Shown here one piece after another: positions 1 through 8,514 of a DNA stretch of 64,000 nt; the first letter of the stretch is position 1; each line of letters starts with the position of its first letter. Made by a program: the position numbers and the translations under genes. The DNA comes from Lysinibacillus sp. JNUCC-52. GTDB taxonomy: Bacteria; Bacillota; Bacilli; Bacillales_A; Planococcaceae. The notes below the pieces were generated by a model. The model made no database searches. It was not told the DNA's origin and was given only the letters and a program-made list of their open reading frames with translations. The stretch covers positions 3,628,001 through 3,692,000 of the forward strand of contig NZ_CP065546.1 of assembly GCF_015999545.1 (NCBI RefSeq), written 5' to 3'.

Positions 1-82
1 ATTAATGGGGAAGTGGATACTGGTACATAATTAGAACATTTTTGTATAGGTGAATATAATAAATAGGATAGGAGGATATCCG

Positions 83-835
83 ATGAAACAAAAGAAATCT
101 TTAAAGTTTAAAATTTTTACTGGAATTTTTGCTTTATTAATATTACTTATTGCGGGATTTTTTATTTATGTAAGTTCATACTATAAGGCCAGCTCGTTGG
201 CGTTGGATAGTTTGAAATCTGATGAACTCGTCAACGTAGAAGAAAATGGCGATATTTTATTTGAACCTGTATCGAATGCTAAAAATATCGGCTTTATTTT
301 TTATCCAGGAGCAAAGGTAGAAGCTTCCGCATATGCACCGATAGCCAAAGAGATTGCAGCAAAAGGTTATACCGTTAGTATTGCGAAAATGAGCTTTAAC
401 TTAGCCATTTTTTCACCGAACAAAGCAGACAGTATAATAAGTAACCATAAAGAAATTGATACTTGGGTAATCGGAGGCCATTCTTTAGGGGGCGTCATGG
501 CAGCAGATTACGCACTAAAAAATGATAAAATAAAAGGTTTAGTACTATTAGCATCTTATCCCCAATCAAAAACAAATCTAAGTAGTCAACCAATCAAAGT
601 GTTATCACTGTGGGGAAGTAATGATAAAGTTGCAGACTTAAACAAAGTAAAAGATGCAAAAGAAGTTATGCCAAGTGACGCACGTTTTATAGAAATTAAC
701 GGTGGCAATCATGGAGGTTTTGGAGATTATGGACATCAAAAAGGTGACGGTGAATCTTCTATAACAAATAAACAGCAGATGATGGAAACGACACAATATA
801 TTGTAGAAATGTTGGATAGTTTAAAGAAGGAATAA
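83..835 (+). CDS. Membrane-anchored or exported alpha/beta hydrolase
   Basis: 250-residue protein with an N-terminal hydrophobic helix at about residues 11-33, so probably membrane-anchored with the catalytic domain outside. The nucleophile elbow GHSLGG is clear. An acidic residue in GSNDKVAD and a His in GGNHGG complete the expected Ser-Asp-His triad of the alpha/beta hydrolase fold (dienelactone hydrolase / Abhydrolase_5-like). The ATG at 83 was chosen over an in-frame codon at 50 because GGAGG stands just upstream of it. The substrate cannot be told from sequence. It is a single gene with no obvious partner, followed by decayed spacer DNA. Confidence 0.85.
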   Translation: MKQKKSLKFKIFTGIFALLILLIAGFFIYVSSYYKASSLALDSLKSDELVNVEENGDILFEPVSNAKNIGFIFYPGAKVEASAYAPIAKEIAAKGYTVSIAKMSFNLAIFSPNKADSIISNHKEIDTWVIGGHSLGGVMAADYALKNDKIKGLVLLASYPQSKTNLSSQPIKVLSLWGSNDKVADLNKVKDAKEVMPSDARFIEINGGNHGGFGDYGHQKGDGESSITNKQQMMETTQYIVEMLDSLKKE

Positions 836-1172
836 GATAAAAATTCCATTATTAAAAACTACCTTAAATAGAACTGAACCCGAATTGTTAGACAAACAAT
901 TTAGGTGCAGTTTTTCTATGGCCTGCTGAAGCATTTAGTACAGGATTAGCACATGTACAAACACATTATAGTGCTGCAGCATTTGAGGGGAATGTGAATA
1001 ATTTTTAAGAATAAAGATGATTTAGAGACTTTTTTACTAAACAAAAAGGAGAATGGAATAAACCTATTGAATTTGAATAAATGCCCTTTTAATAATCAAA
1101 GAAGCATACTATAGTATTTGTTAATTTTATAAACGATCAAAGACACAGACACTTCATACACGGAGGGGAAAT
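836..1172. other. Intergenic stretch with a possible gene remnant
   Basis: No complete gene seen. An open stretch at about 888-1008 on the plus strand encodes a fragment including GAVFLWPAEAFSTGLAHVQT between two stops, with no start codon or ribosome site. It reads like part of a real protein, so it may be a decayed gene end. No family recognised. Confidence 0.3.
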
Positions 1173-1409
1173 ATGGAGAGAGAGAAAAAAAGAATTTTCC
1201 ATTATAAGAATGAGTATGTGAAAATACATACTTTTGAATACGTTGGTAATAAGCTGATTAAGAGTTTATACAGTATTGGTCTACTTTCAGCACCTCTCTA
1301 TAGAAACTCAATCCCCTTGTGTATTAAAGTGATCCTAAAAGTTAGATACGGCTATTTCATTAGACAAATAAGTGCGGTGTTGCAGGGGACTCATAAGTCA
1401 TTTTTATAA
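1173..1409 (+). CDS. Small hypothetical protein (78 aa)
   Basis: A GGAGGGG ribosome site lies 5 bases before the ATG, the main support for expression. The product is basic, starts MEREKKRIFHYKNEYVKIHT and has no recognisable domain. It is flanked on both sides by long non-coding, AT-rich DNA and a possible gene remnant, so it could be the surviving 5' part of a truncated gene rather than an intact one. No function is proposed. Confidence 0.3.
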   Translation: MEREKKRIFHYKNEYVKIHTFEYVGNKLIKSLYSIGLLSAPLYRNSIPLCIKVILKVRYGYFIRQISAVLQGTHKSFL

Positions 1410-1879
1410 GTTTTAGTATTGTATTATTGTGAGCTAGAAGTATAGTTAATAAGTAAGCCAAGTACTACTAAAATCATACATACAAAACAAATAATAGTGA
1501 AGAATGTGATTTAAAATATAAGCCAAATAACAGTCATTGCCTTTTATTAACATAGTCTTTAATAGCAAAGATAGTATGCCCATTATAATTTTGCTTGAAG
1601 AAGTATCTTCACTAATACAAATCCTTTTTTAAAACACTAAAAGATAATTACCAGAATGATTATTCCAACTATTTGTAGAAATAAAGGGGCTGGGAAAACA
1701 ACGTAAAGTGGCAACAAAGATAGGGTACAGCAATTAACATAGCATAAGAAGTCGTTAGAAAATGAGAATATTATTAAATAAAGATTAAACGCTTTGATTT
1801 TTTGATTAACTAGATATTGTATAAAACTACAAATAATAATGAGTTGTAAAACAAATATATTGTGTAAGGAGAATTATTA
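1410..1879. other. AT-rich intergenic region, no gene seen
   Basis: About 470 bases with stops in all frames and no convincing ribosome site until the GGAG before 1880. It presumably contains the promoter for the DUF3883 gene, but no good sigma-A pair could be assigned. Confidence 0.4.
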
Positions 1880-2956
1880 ATGAAGAGTTTTATAGTTATG
1901 CAAAATAAAACATATAGAGAAGAATTGAATGGGGGATATATTTGGTCACCTCAAAAAAATAAAGCCGGTAATAAAAATCATGGATATGAGCGGATGAAGG
2001 AAGTAAAAAAGGGAGATAGAATTTTTAGTTGTTATAATCAGGCAATACAAGCAGTAGGTATTGCAATTGTAGATTGTTATGAATCACCTAAACCGCAAGA
2101 GTTTAATAATCAAAAGTGGGAAGTAAAAGGATTTAGAGTTGATATAGAATATTCAATATTAGAAAACCCTATCAAAATATCCGATGTTTGGGAAAATATG
2201 AAGCCATACAAACCAGCGAAATATTATGCTTTCAAAGAAAATGGAAGTGGAGTAGAAGCTTATTTGTTTCCTTGCCCAGTAGAATGGTCAAATATCTTTG
2301 AAAGAGAATCAAATTTTATTACGCAAGAAGTTGAAGTAGAAGAAGTTGATGTTGAAGCCATTATAGATGGTGAAATTGTAGAAGAGATAATGGCAATTTC
2401 AAGTTTTAAAAAAGGAAAAGAGAAAGTAAGAAATAGGATGAGTTCTAGTCGAGAAAAAGGAAATAGAGTATCGAGTCAAGATGAAATACAAAGAGATTTG
2501 AAAAAAAGGAAAGAAATTGGTGATATAGCAGAAGAAAAAGTATATACATACGTTCAAAAGAAAGTAGAAGAAGTTTTTGGAAAAGAATACCTAGAAAAAG
2601 TTGAGCATGTAGCAAAAACACAAGGTGATGGATTAGGGTATGATATTACTGCATTTGATTATCGAAATCCGTCGAATCCTCCAAGACCAATAAAAATTGA
2701 AGTTAAGGGAACAACTTTAACAGATAAGAGGGTTCCATATTTTATTTCATATTCTGAACTTGAGAAATTTATTAAGCACAAAGAAAATATTTGGGTAATT
2801 CGAGTTTTTGGTGTTACTAAGCAGGAAAGATTAGTAATTGAAATTGATGATAGTTTCGAACAATATGAGTCTGCAGCTGATTTATTGGAGAGAAAATATG
2901 CTTACATTCCATCAATTATTGAAGTATTTGGAGTGAAAGTAGAGGAAGAACAATAA
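1880..2956 (+). CDS. EVE/PUA-like domain fused to DUF3883 nuclease-like domain
   Basis: 358 residues. Residues 1-140 form a domain (IVMQ..TY, IWSPQK.K.GN..H, VKKGDRIFSC) resembling EVE/PUA-like modified-base readers. It is also found at the N-terminus of the gene at 3319. A charged linker (about 160-215) follows. The C-terminal part has a DUF3883-like PD-(D/E)xK-type arrangement: D near residue 252 in GYDI, then IEVKGT near residues 271-276. The expected role, inferred, is recognition of modified DNA followed by cleavage (type IV-like restriction). A GGAG ribosome site precedes the ATG. Exact domain names need a profile search. Confidence 0.75.
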   Translation: MKSFIVMQNKTYREELNGGYIWSPQKNKAGNKNHGYERMKEVKKGDRIFSCYNQAIQAVGIAIVDCYESPKPQEFNNQKWEVKGFRVDIEYSILENPIKISDVWENMKPYKPAKYYAFKENGSGVEAYLFPCPVEWSNIFERESNFITQEVEVEEVDVEAIIDGEIVEEIMAISSFKKGKEKVRNRMSSSREKGNRVSSQDEIQRDLKKRKEIGDIAEEKVYTYVQKKVEEVFGKEYLEKVEHVAKTQGDGLGYDITAFDYRNPSNPPRPIKIEVKGTTLTDKRVPYFISYSELEKFIKHKENIWVIRVFGVTKQERLVIEIDDSFEQYESAADLLERKYAYIPSIIEVFGVKVEEEQ

Positions 2957-3318
2957 TTGTATAAAGTACTTTTCAATCAAAGTTGCTACACGTTTAATGA
3001 ATTAAAAACGCTTATAACATAGGTATGGTAGGGTTTTTAGATCTATTACCCACTGTCTCCATAATAAAACTTCATCGAATTTCACTTAATCTCAAAGCCC
3101 TTGTATTTCAAGGTTTTTTTTAAGACCAAATTAATATGCAGTTCAATTATTGGATACTTTACTTTTACGTAAACAGTGTTGTAATCATGTATGTGAATCT
3201 CATTTATTTGTAATTAAGTACTTAAAAACTGAATTTATGTATTAACTCAATTCTATTTACATAACTACTTTGAAGACTTTAGCTATAATAGAAGTAATGA
3301 ATAGAAGAGGAGAACATA
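2957..3318. other. Intergenic region between the two EVE-like nuclease genes
   Basis: No gene seen. It holds a weak terminator-like hairpin (3094-3121) behind the DUF3883 gene and a TATAAT at 3284-3289 that may be the -10 box for the HNH gene; no well-placed -35 could be found. Separate transcription of the two genes is therefore likely. Confidence 0.4.
3094..3121 (+). terminator. Weak intrinsic terminator after DUF3883 gene
   Basis: CCTTG-TATTT-CAAGG stem extended by AAA/TTT pairs and followed by a run of eight T. The stem is short with a mismatch, so confidence is moderate. Confidence 0.45.
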
Positions 3319-4236
3319 ATGAATCATTACATCGTCATGCAAGGGCACACCTATCAAGAAGAAAAAGAAGCAGAAATCATCTGGATACCACAAAAAGATA
3401 AAGGCGGAAACACTCCGCATTCATGGCGACGTGTGGAGGAAGTGAGCACGGGAGATCGTATCTTTCATTACGTAAAAGGAAAAATCGTTGCGATTAGCAT
3501 TGCGTTGTCTGATTGTGAGGAAGGCAAAAAGCCCGTTTCTTTGACATCATATGACCAGTGGGAAGAGCAAGGTTTACTCGTGAAGCTACAATATCATGAA
3601 TTAGAACAACCATTAACGATAAAAGATTATATTAATGAGTTGAAAGTGTTATTGCCTGTTAAATACTCAGCTTTCCAGCAAGATGGGGATGGAAATCAAG
3701 GCTATTTATATCCATGTAATGAAGAGCTTGCAATCAAGCTATTAGATATTATTAGTGATATGAATATTTATCAAGTGGATGATGAACAGCTAGAATTTGC
3801 GATTGGCACGGTAGTACGTACAGAACGAAATACGCTTATCCCTGTGATTACAGAAACAGAAGCGGAAGCAAAACGTAAAATTCGTATTGGCCAAGAGAAA
3901 TTTAAAACAGCATTATTACCTTTATGGAATCATCAATGCGCACTTTGTGGTATCGAACTACCAGCTCTTTTGCGCGCAAGCCACTCTAAGCCATGGCGTG
4001 AAAGTTCCAATGAAGAACGGTTAGATCCGTATAACGGTGTATTGCTTTGCTGTAATCATGATGCATTATACGATCAAGGCTATATTACATTTGATGGAAC
4101 AGGCTTAATTCATATTTCAGACCGAATTCCAGCAACGAATTATGGAATGTATAACCTTCATCAAAAGATGAAGGTTTCAAGGTATGAAGAGAATAAGCTA
4201 TATTTTAGATGGCATCGGAAAAATATTTTTCGTTAA
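3319..4236 (+). CDS. EVE/PUA-like domain fused to HNH endonuclease
   Basis: 305 residues. The N-terminal ~140 residues (IVMQGHTYQEE, IWIPQKDKGGNTPHSW, GDRIFHY) are paralogous to those of the gene at 1880. The C-terminal part is an HNH_2-type nuclease: CALCG near residue 207, then ASHSKPW near 220-226, DPYNGVLLCCNHDALYD near 236-252. Such reader-HNH fusions are known as modification-dependent restriction enzymes; that activity is inferred here. GAGGAG precedes the ATG. Base composition is slightly less AT-rich than the 1880 gene. Together with 1880 and 4450 it forms a three-nuclease cluster. Confidence 0.8.
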   Translation: MNHYIVMQGHTYQEEKEAEIIWIPQKDKGGNTPHSWRRVEEVSTGDRIFHYVKGKIVAISIALSDCEEGKKPVSLTSYDQWEEQGLLVKLQYHELEQPLTIKDYINELKVLLPVKYSAFQQDGDGNQGYLYPCNEELAIKLLDIISDMNIYQVDDEQLEFAIGTVVRTERNTLIPVITETEAEAKRKIRIGQEKFKTALLPLWNHQCALCGIELPALLRASHSKPWRESSNEERLDPYNGVLLCCNHDALYDQGYITFDGTGLIHISDRIPATNYGMYNLHQKMKVSRYEENKLYFRWHRKNIFR

Positions 4237-4269
4237 GTAGAGAGCGCATTAAAGCCTCTCTGCTTTTTT
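4237..4269 (+). terminator. Intrinsic terminator after HNH gene
   Basis: AGAGAG (4239-4244) pairs with CTCTCT (4256-4261), extended by flanking bases, then TTTTTT. Confidence 0.7.
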
Positions 4270-4391
4270 GTTGTCTGATGCACGGGATTAGTAAATTTAT
4301 TCTAAAATTAGAAGTTGGAAGTAATAATTTAGTGGTAAAATAATCATAATACATAAGGTTGAAAATGATCTATAAATCCATATAAATGAAG

Positions 4392-4427
4392 TGCACGATT
4401 TGTGCTTGTGTAAAAGTAAATCGTGCA
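4392..4427 (+). promoter_or_regulatory. Perfect 10-bp inverted repeat in leader of GIY-YIG gene
   Basis: TGCACGATTT (4392-4401) and AAATCGTGCA (4418-4427) are exact reverse complements separated by 16 bases and end 22 bases before the start codon of the GIY-YIG gene. There is no T tract, so it is not a terminator. It may be an operator or an mRNA hairpin controlling translation. Confidence 0.5.
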
Positions 4428-4449
4428 TATGAATTAAAGGAGTGGTTCA

Positions 4450-5283
4450 ATGAGTTTTGGTAAAACGATCAAAATGTTCTTAATAGATGGAGATCCCAGT
4501 GGAAGATTAACGTGTGAATTATCCAACTGGACAGGGCTGGCATATAGAATACCAAGAACCGAAGTGAAAAAATGCTCGGATCGTCCTAACTTGAATTCTA
4601 CTGGTGTGTATATGTTATTCGGTCGAAATGATGAAGATAAAGAAGCGGTATACATAGGGGAAGCAGAAGAAGTTTATACACGATTACAAAGCCATTTGCG
4701 TGAAAAAGATTTTTGGAATGAAGTGATTGTATTTATAAGTAAAGATGAGAATCTCAATAAAGCACATATAAAATATATTGAAAATAAGCTATATGAAAAG
4801 GCTAAAGTCGCAAATCGTTACTTTTTAATGAATGGGAATATTCCTCCAATGCCTTCCATTTCTGAAGCTGACCGTGCAGAGATGGATGAATATATTAGCA
4901 ATCTTACAATGATGGTCAACACACTGGGCCATAAATTATTTGAAGAGATCAAAGATAGCGCAGAAGTTAATGCAGATGATGTTTTATTTATCAAATCGAC
5001 TCTTGGTGTCGATGCTAAAGGCGTTCAAACACAAGAAGGTTTTGTCGTATTAAAAGGGTCAAAAATTGCAAATAGAAAATCCTATTCAGAGCGTTTATTA
5101 GCAAAAAGAAAAGATTTATTACATACAGAACAAGTGAAAGTTGTGAATGATGAATTTGTAGTAATGGAAGATCTATTATTTACTAGCCCTTCGGCAGCAG
5201 CTGATATTGTAACGGGGCGAAGTGCGAATGGGTTGACTGAATGGAAAGATAGGAATGGAAAAAGTCTGAAAGATTTAGTTTGA
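4450..5283 (+). CDS. GIY-YIG nuclease family protein with C-terminal DUF4357
   Basis: 277 residues. GVYMLFG (about 52-58) and AVYIGEAEEVYTRLQSH (about 66-82) are the GIY-YIG signature with the downstream Arg-containing helix, and an E-K-L helix follows near 112. The C-terminal ~60 residues (SPSAAADIVTGRSANGLTEW) match DUF4357, common on restriction-linked and RMuC-like proteins. A strong AAGGAG precedes the ATG. Third nuclease in a row, each with its own terminator; a role in DNA defence or repair is inferred. Confidence 0.85.
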   Translation: MSFGKTIKMFLIDGDPSGRLTCELSNWTGLAYRIPRTEVKKCSDRPNLNSTGVYMLFGRNDEDKEAVYIGEAEEVYTRLQSHLREKDFWNEVIVFISKDENLNKAHIKYIENKLYEKAKVANRYFLMNGNIPPMPSISEADRAEMDEYISNLTMMVNTLGHKLFEEIKDSAEVNADDVLFIKSTLGVDAKGVQTQEGFVVLKGSKIANRKSYSERLLAKRKDLLHTEQVKVVNDEFVVMEDLLFTSPSAAADIVTGRSANGLTEWKDRNGKSLKDLV

Positions 5284-5327
5284 TTATTATAATATTGATA
5301 GCATCGAAAAAATATCCTTCACTAACA

Positions 5328-5366
5328 GAAAATGCAGAGAGGCTTGACTCCCTCTCTGCATTTTTT
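5328..5366 (+). terminator. Strong intrinsic terminator after GIY-YIG gene
   Basis: AATGCAGAGAGG (5331-5342) pairs perfectly with CCTCTCTGCATT (5351-5362), followed by TTTTTT. It resembles the terminator at 4237. Confidence 0.85.
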
Positions 5367-5456
5367 CTATGCTTTGAGACCCCCTCACCCCACTAAATTT
5401 TATACCAATATACCAAAATCCCCCTAAAATACAAATAAAAAATTCTAAAAATTATG

Positions 5457-5485
5457 TTGATTCTTAACTTTTAGTTCTGTACAAT
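5457..5485 (+). promoter_or_regulatory. Sigma-A promoter of the GntR gene
   Basis: -35 TTGATT at 5457-5462, 17-base spacer, -10 TACAAT at 5480-5485. The start point would fall near 5492. Confidence 0.7.
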
Positions 5486-5495
5486 GTAAAACAAG

Positions 5496-5515
5496 TCATC
5501 TAGATGTATAGATGA
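5496..5515 (+). promoter_or_regulatory. Putative GntR operator
   Basis: Inverted repeat TCATCTA (5496-5502), six-base spacer, TAGATGA (5509-5515), just downstream of the predicted start point. Position and symmetry fit autorepression by the GntR protein encoded at 5560; the binding is inferred. Confidence 0.55.
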
Positions 5516-5559
5516 TGTGGGGTGTTTTGTAATTTAATTTCATTCATAGGAGGGTGAGC

Positions 5560-6285
5560 ATGAGTAATAATTATAATTCTCTGATACCAAAGTATGTTCA
5601 GATTGCAGATAGGTTAAGAATAAAAGTAGATGAAATGTATAAAGAGGGAAATGAGAAGTTTGCAAGTGATGATGAACTCATCAAGATGTTTGATGTTTCT
5701 AGAATGACGATTCGTCAGGCGGTTCAAGTGCTTGTAGAGGAAGGACTTTTAAAACGTATCCAAGGAAAGGGTACCTTTATTGTTCGAAAAGAAAAATTGA
5801 AGACGGATATTGCTAAACTAGATACCTTTTTTAGAGGGTGGTACCTAGAAAACTTTACTGTGGAGTTGCTATATCGAGGTTCTGTTTCTTGCCCAGTAGG
5901 ATTAGAAGAAAAGTTGGGGGTACAGCCTGGAGAAGAAGTTTATCAAGTAAAGCGTTTACGTCTTTCGGAAGGTATACCGATTGTTATTGATAACCGCTAT
6001 CTTTTAAAAAAGTATGGTGAACAAATTACGGATGAGGAATATGTGAATTATTCTTTTTCTCATTTATTTTTAAATAAATTTAAGATGGCGCTTACTGAAG
6101 GAGAAATAGAAATAGAAGCCGTTCTTGCTAATCAAGAGATTGCAAACATTCTTGGTATTTCTGAAGGTGCCCCAATTTTATATAGAAGTGTTGACTTAAA
6201 AGTAAAAAATGGCTGTGTTTTAACAGGTGCTTCTTCCTATCGTGGAGACATGTATAAATACAAATCATTATTGAGTTTAGACTAA
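5560..6285 (+). CDS. GntR/HutC-family transcriptional regulator with UTRA domain
   Basis: 241 residues. An N-terminal GntR winged helix (about 8-75) includes SRMTIRQAVQVLVEEGLLKRIQGKGTF in outline. The C-terminal UTRA-like ligand domain (about 95-238) ends with RGDMYKYK. The ATG at 5560 sits seven bases after AGGAGG; the in-frame GTG at 5554 is too close. It lies 64 bases upstream of the permease-hydrolase pair and probably senses that pathway's substrate. A promoter and symmetric operator lie directly upstream. Confidence 0.9.
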   Translation: MSNNYNSLIPKYVQIADRLRIKVDEMYKEGNEKFASDDELIKMFDVSRMTIRQAVQVLVEEGLLKRIQGKGTFIVRKEKLKTDIAKLDTFFRGWYLENFTVELLYRGSVSCPVGLEEKLGVQPGEEVYQVKRLRLSEGIPIVIDNRYLLKKYGEQITDEEYVNYSFSHLFLNKFKMALTEGEIEIEAVLANQEIANILGISEGAPILYRSVDLKVKNGCVLTGASSYRGDMYKYKSLLSLD

Positions 6286-6306
6286 AAAATATAAAGTAGC
6301 TGTCCA

Positions 6307-6326
6307 TTTTGAAAGCGCTTTATATG
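6307..6326 (+). promoter_or_regulatory. cre-like catabolite control site
   Basis: The segment containing TGAAAGCGCTTTAT matches the CcpA consensus (TGWAARCGYTWNCW) at all but about one position. It lies between the GntR stop and the permease start, where CcpA could block transcription of the transport and hydrolysis genes. Confidence 0.5.
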
Positions 6327-6349
6327 CATGTGACGACAAGGAGGAACTT

Positions 6350-7651
6350 ATGTTTTATTCCATTTTAATTATATTGGCAATCATCATTGCCATCTACATG
6401 GGCGAAAAACTAGATATTAATACTGGTTTAGTAGCTTTAGCATTAGCTTATGTAATTGGTTGTTTTGTGTTGGGGATGTCGATTAATGATTTATTGGCAA
6501 CTTTCCCGACAAAATTATTTTTAGTGATTTTCACATTGGCACTGTTTTTTAATTTTGCCGTGGTTAATGGTACTTTAGAGAAAATAGCTCAATTATTACT
6601 TTATCGTTTTCAAAAGCAAACAAAATGGTTGCCTTTAATTTTGTACTTTATTACAGCGTTAGTTTCTGGAATGGGTGCAGGTTTCTTTACCTCTGTGGCT
6701 GTGATGGGTGCCATTGCAATGGCATTATGTAAATCTTCAGGGATGAATAAATTAAATGCTTCATTCGCCGTTTCCTTAGGTTCCCTTTCAGGTGCGAATT
6801 TCATGTATAGTGCGCATGGGGTACTGTTTAACTCATTATTAAGTAACACGGCTGTTGCTGATCAGGCAGATATGTTAACAAGAGATATTTTTGTTGTATC
6901 ATTTATTTATCCGATATTTATTATGTTAATTTTGATGTTTTTTGATAGAAAAAACAGTCAAAGCATTAACTTGAATATAGATAGACCAGAAGCTTTTACT
7001 AAAAATCAAAAAGTAAATATTTCATTAATCATTCTTCTTATGGTCATTGTTCTAGGCGTACCAATGCTGTCTAATTTTATGCCTGACAATGAAACAATTC
7101 AATTTATTAATGCACGTACGGACATTACGTTACTAGCACTTGTATTTGCAATTGTTGCGTATATATTAAAATTAGCTGGGGACAAACCGAAAGAAGTCAT
7201 GGCAAGAATTCCTTGGAGTACGTTATGGCTTGTGTCAGGGGTTGGCATGTTAATTGATGTTGCAGTTGAAGCGGGGACTATCGATTTATTAGCCTCTATG
7301 ATAAATAATATGCCGACTTTTATTGTGCCTATTGCGGTAGCACTCATTGCGGGTGTGATGTCGATATTTAGTAGTACGTTAGGTGTTGTTGCACCGCTTA
7401 TGTTCCCGATGATTGCTGGTATAATAGGTACTACAGGTTACAGCCCTTCGTTAATTGCAGTGGCTATTATTATCGGTGCGCAATCATCAGCTTTAGCACC
7501 ATTCTCTACGGGTGGGAGTTTAATTCTTGGTAATAGTGGTTTAGGTGAAGATGAATCTAAGAAGTTTTATAATGATTTACTTTATAAAGCAACACCATTA
7601 GGGTTAGGGTTTGCTGTTGTCGCAACTTTGATTTTAATGTTTATTTTGTAG
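6350..7651 (+). CDS. SLC13/MatC-like anion (dicarboxylate) permease
   Basis: 433 residues, about 11-12 hydrophobic segments through the whole length. The N-terminal part resembles the dicarboxylate carrier MatC domain and the SLC13/ArsB-like permease superfamily. The repeated hairpin regions (SLGSLSGANFMYSAHG near residue 140; SALAPFSTGGSLILGNSG near 385-400) look like substrate loops. AAGGAGG precedes the ATG. It is 9 bases from the hydrolase gene, so the pair is co-transcribed. Expected role: uptake of a small organic anion under GntR control; the identity of the anion is unknown. Confidence 0.8.
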   Translation: MFYSILIILAIIIAIYMGEKLDINTGLVALALAYVIGCFVLGMSINDLLATFPTKLFLVIFTLALFFNFAVVNGTLEKIAQLLLYRFQKQTKWLPLILYFITALVSGMGAGFFTSVAVMGAIAMALCKSSGMNKLNASFAVSLGSLSGANFMYSAHGVLFNSLLSNTAVADQADMLTRDIFVVSFIYPIFIMLILMFFDRKNSQSINLNIDRPEAFTKNQKVNISLIILLMVIVLGVPMLSNFMPDNETIQFINARTDITLLALVFAIVAYILKLAGDKPKEVMARIPWSTLWLVSGVGMLIDVAVEAGTIDLLASMINNMPTFIVPIAVALIAGVMSIFSSTLGVVAPLMFPMIAGIIGTTGYSPSLIAVAIIIGAQSSALAPFSTGGSLILGNSGLGEDESKKFYNDLLYKATPLGLGFAVVATLILMFIL

Positions 7652-7660
7652 GGGGTAGTT

Positions 7661-8428
7661 ATGCAAAAAATATTTGACACTCATTTTCATATTATTGATC
7701 CGAAGTTTCCGCTTGTGGAAAATCAAGGATTTGTCCCTGACTTTTATACAGTCGATGATTATTTACAGGAACTGAAGGAAATGTCGATTGAGTTAACTGG
7801 TGGCGCCATTGTATCAGGCTCATTTCAAGGGTATCATCAGCATTATTTTGAGGAGGCAATTTCAGCGTTAGGTACTAATTTTGTAGGTATTACGCAGCTT
7901 CCATTTGATACAAAGGATGAAGACATTTTAAAATTAAATGATATCGGAATAAAGGGAATACGATTTAATCTATACAGAGGGCTATCTGCTTTACCAAAAG
8001 AAATTAATGAGCTTTCAGAGAGAGTTTATCATTTATGCAATTGGAAAACAGAGCTTTATGTAAATTTGCAGACCATTGATAAAGAGATTGAAGAATTAAT
8101 GTTTACATTACCAAAAGTATCAATTGATCATCTTGGGATGCATCAGTGTTCGGTTGATAAATTAAAAAAAATTGTTCATGCTAATATACCAATTCGCTTA
8201 ACAGGCTTTGGTCGAGTAGGATATGAACGTGAAGAAATACGTGAATTAATATCCATATTGTATAGCGAAAATCCAAATAGCCTGATGTTTGGTAGTGATT
8301 TACCATCAACCCGAGCAAAAGAGCGATTCTCCTATAATGATATTCAATTAATTCAAGAAACAGTAGGTAGTAAAGCACAAGATAAAATTTTCTTCGCGAA
8401 TGGTGAAAACTGGTATTTAGATAAATAA
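7661..8428 (+). CDS. Amidohydrolase_2-type metal-dependent hydrolase
   Basis: 255 residues, TIM-barrel hydrolase of the Amidohydro_2 / PDC-lactonase-like group. HFH at residues 8-10 supplies metal ligands, DHLGMH near 155 a further His, and GSDLPS near 214 the catalytic Asp. Length is slightly short of the usual 280-300. Placed 9 bases after the permease, it likely hydrolyses the imported anion, perhaps a lactone or amide of a dicarboxylic acid; this is inference. Confidence 0.8.
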   Translation: MQKIFDTHFHIIDPKFPLVENQGFVPDFYTVDDYLQELKEMSIELTGGAIVSGSFQGYHQHYFEEAISALGTNFVGITQLPFDTKDEDILKLNDIGIKGIRFNLYRGLSALPKEINELSERVYHLCNWKTELYVNLQTIDKEIEELMFTLPKVSIDHLGMHQCSVDKLKKIVHANIPIRLTGFGRVGYEREEIRELISILYSENPNSLMFGSDLPSTRAKERFSYNDIQLIQETVGSKAQDKIFFANGENWYLDK

Positions 8429-8481
8429 CTTAGACATCTAAATAATGATTTCAGTATTAGGACAGGTATTTCCTCCTTATA

Positions 8482-8514
8482 GTAAACGGTAAAAGGTAAC
8501 TTTTGACCGTTTAC
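8482..8514 (+). terminator. Long hairpin after hydrolase gene
   Basis: GTAAACGGT (8482-8490) pairs with ACCGTTTAC (8506-8514), and inside it AAAAG pairs with CTTTT with one bulged G. The T run starts only some 12 bases later, so termination is probable but not certain. Confidence 0.5.

Noticed and set aside
2957..3121. Phage attachment site or tmRNA end
   Set aside because: The CCTTGTATTTCAAGG text suggested a tmRNA/att border, but no integrase, second att copy or tmRNA body is present.
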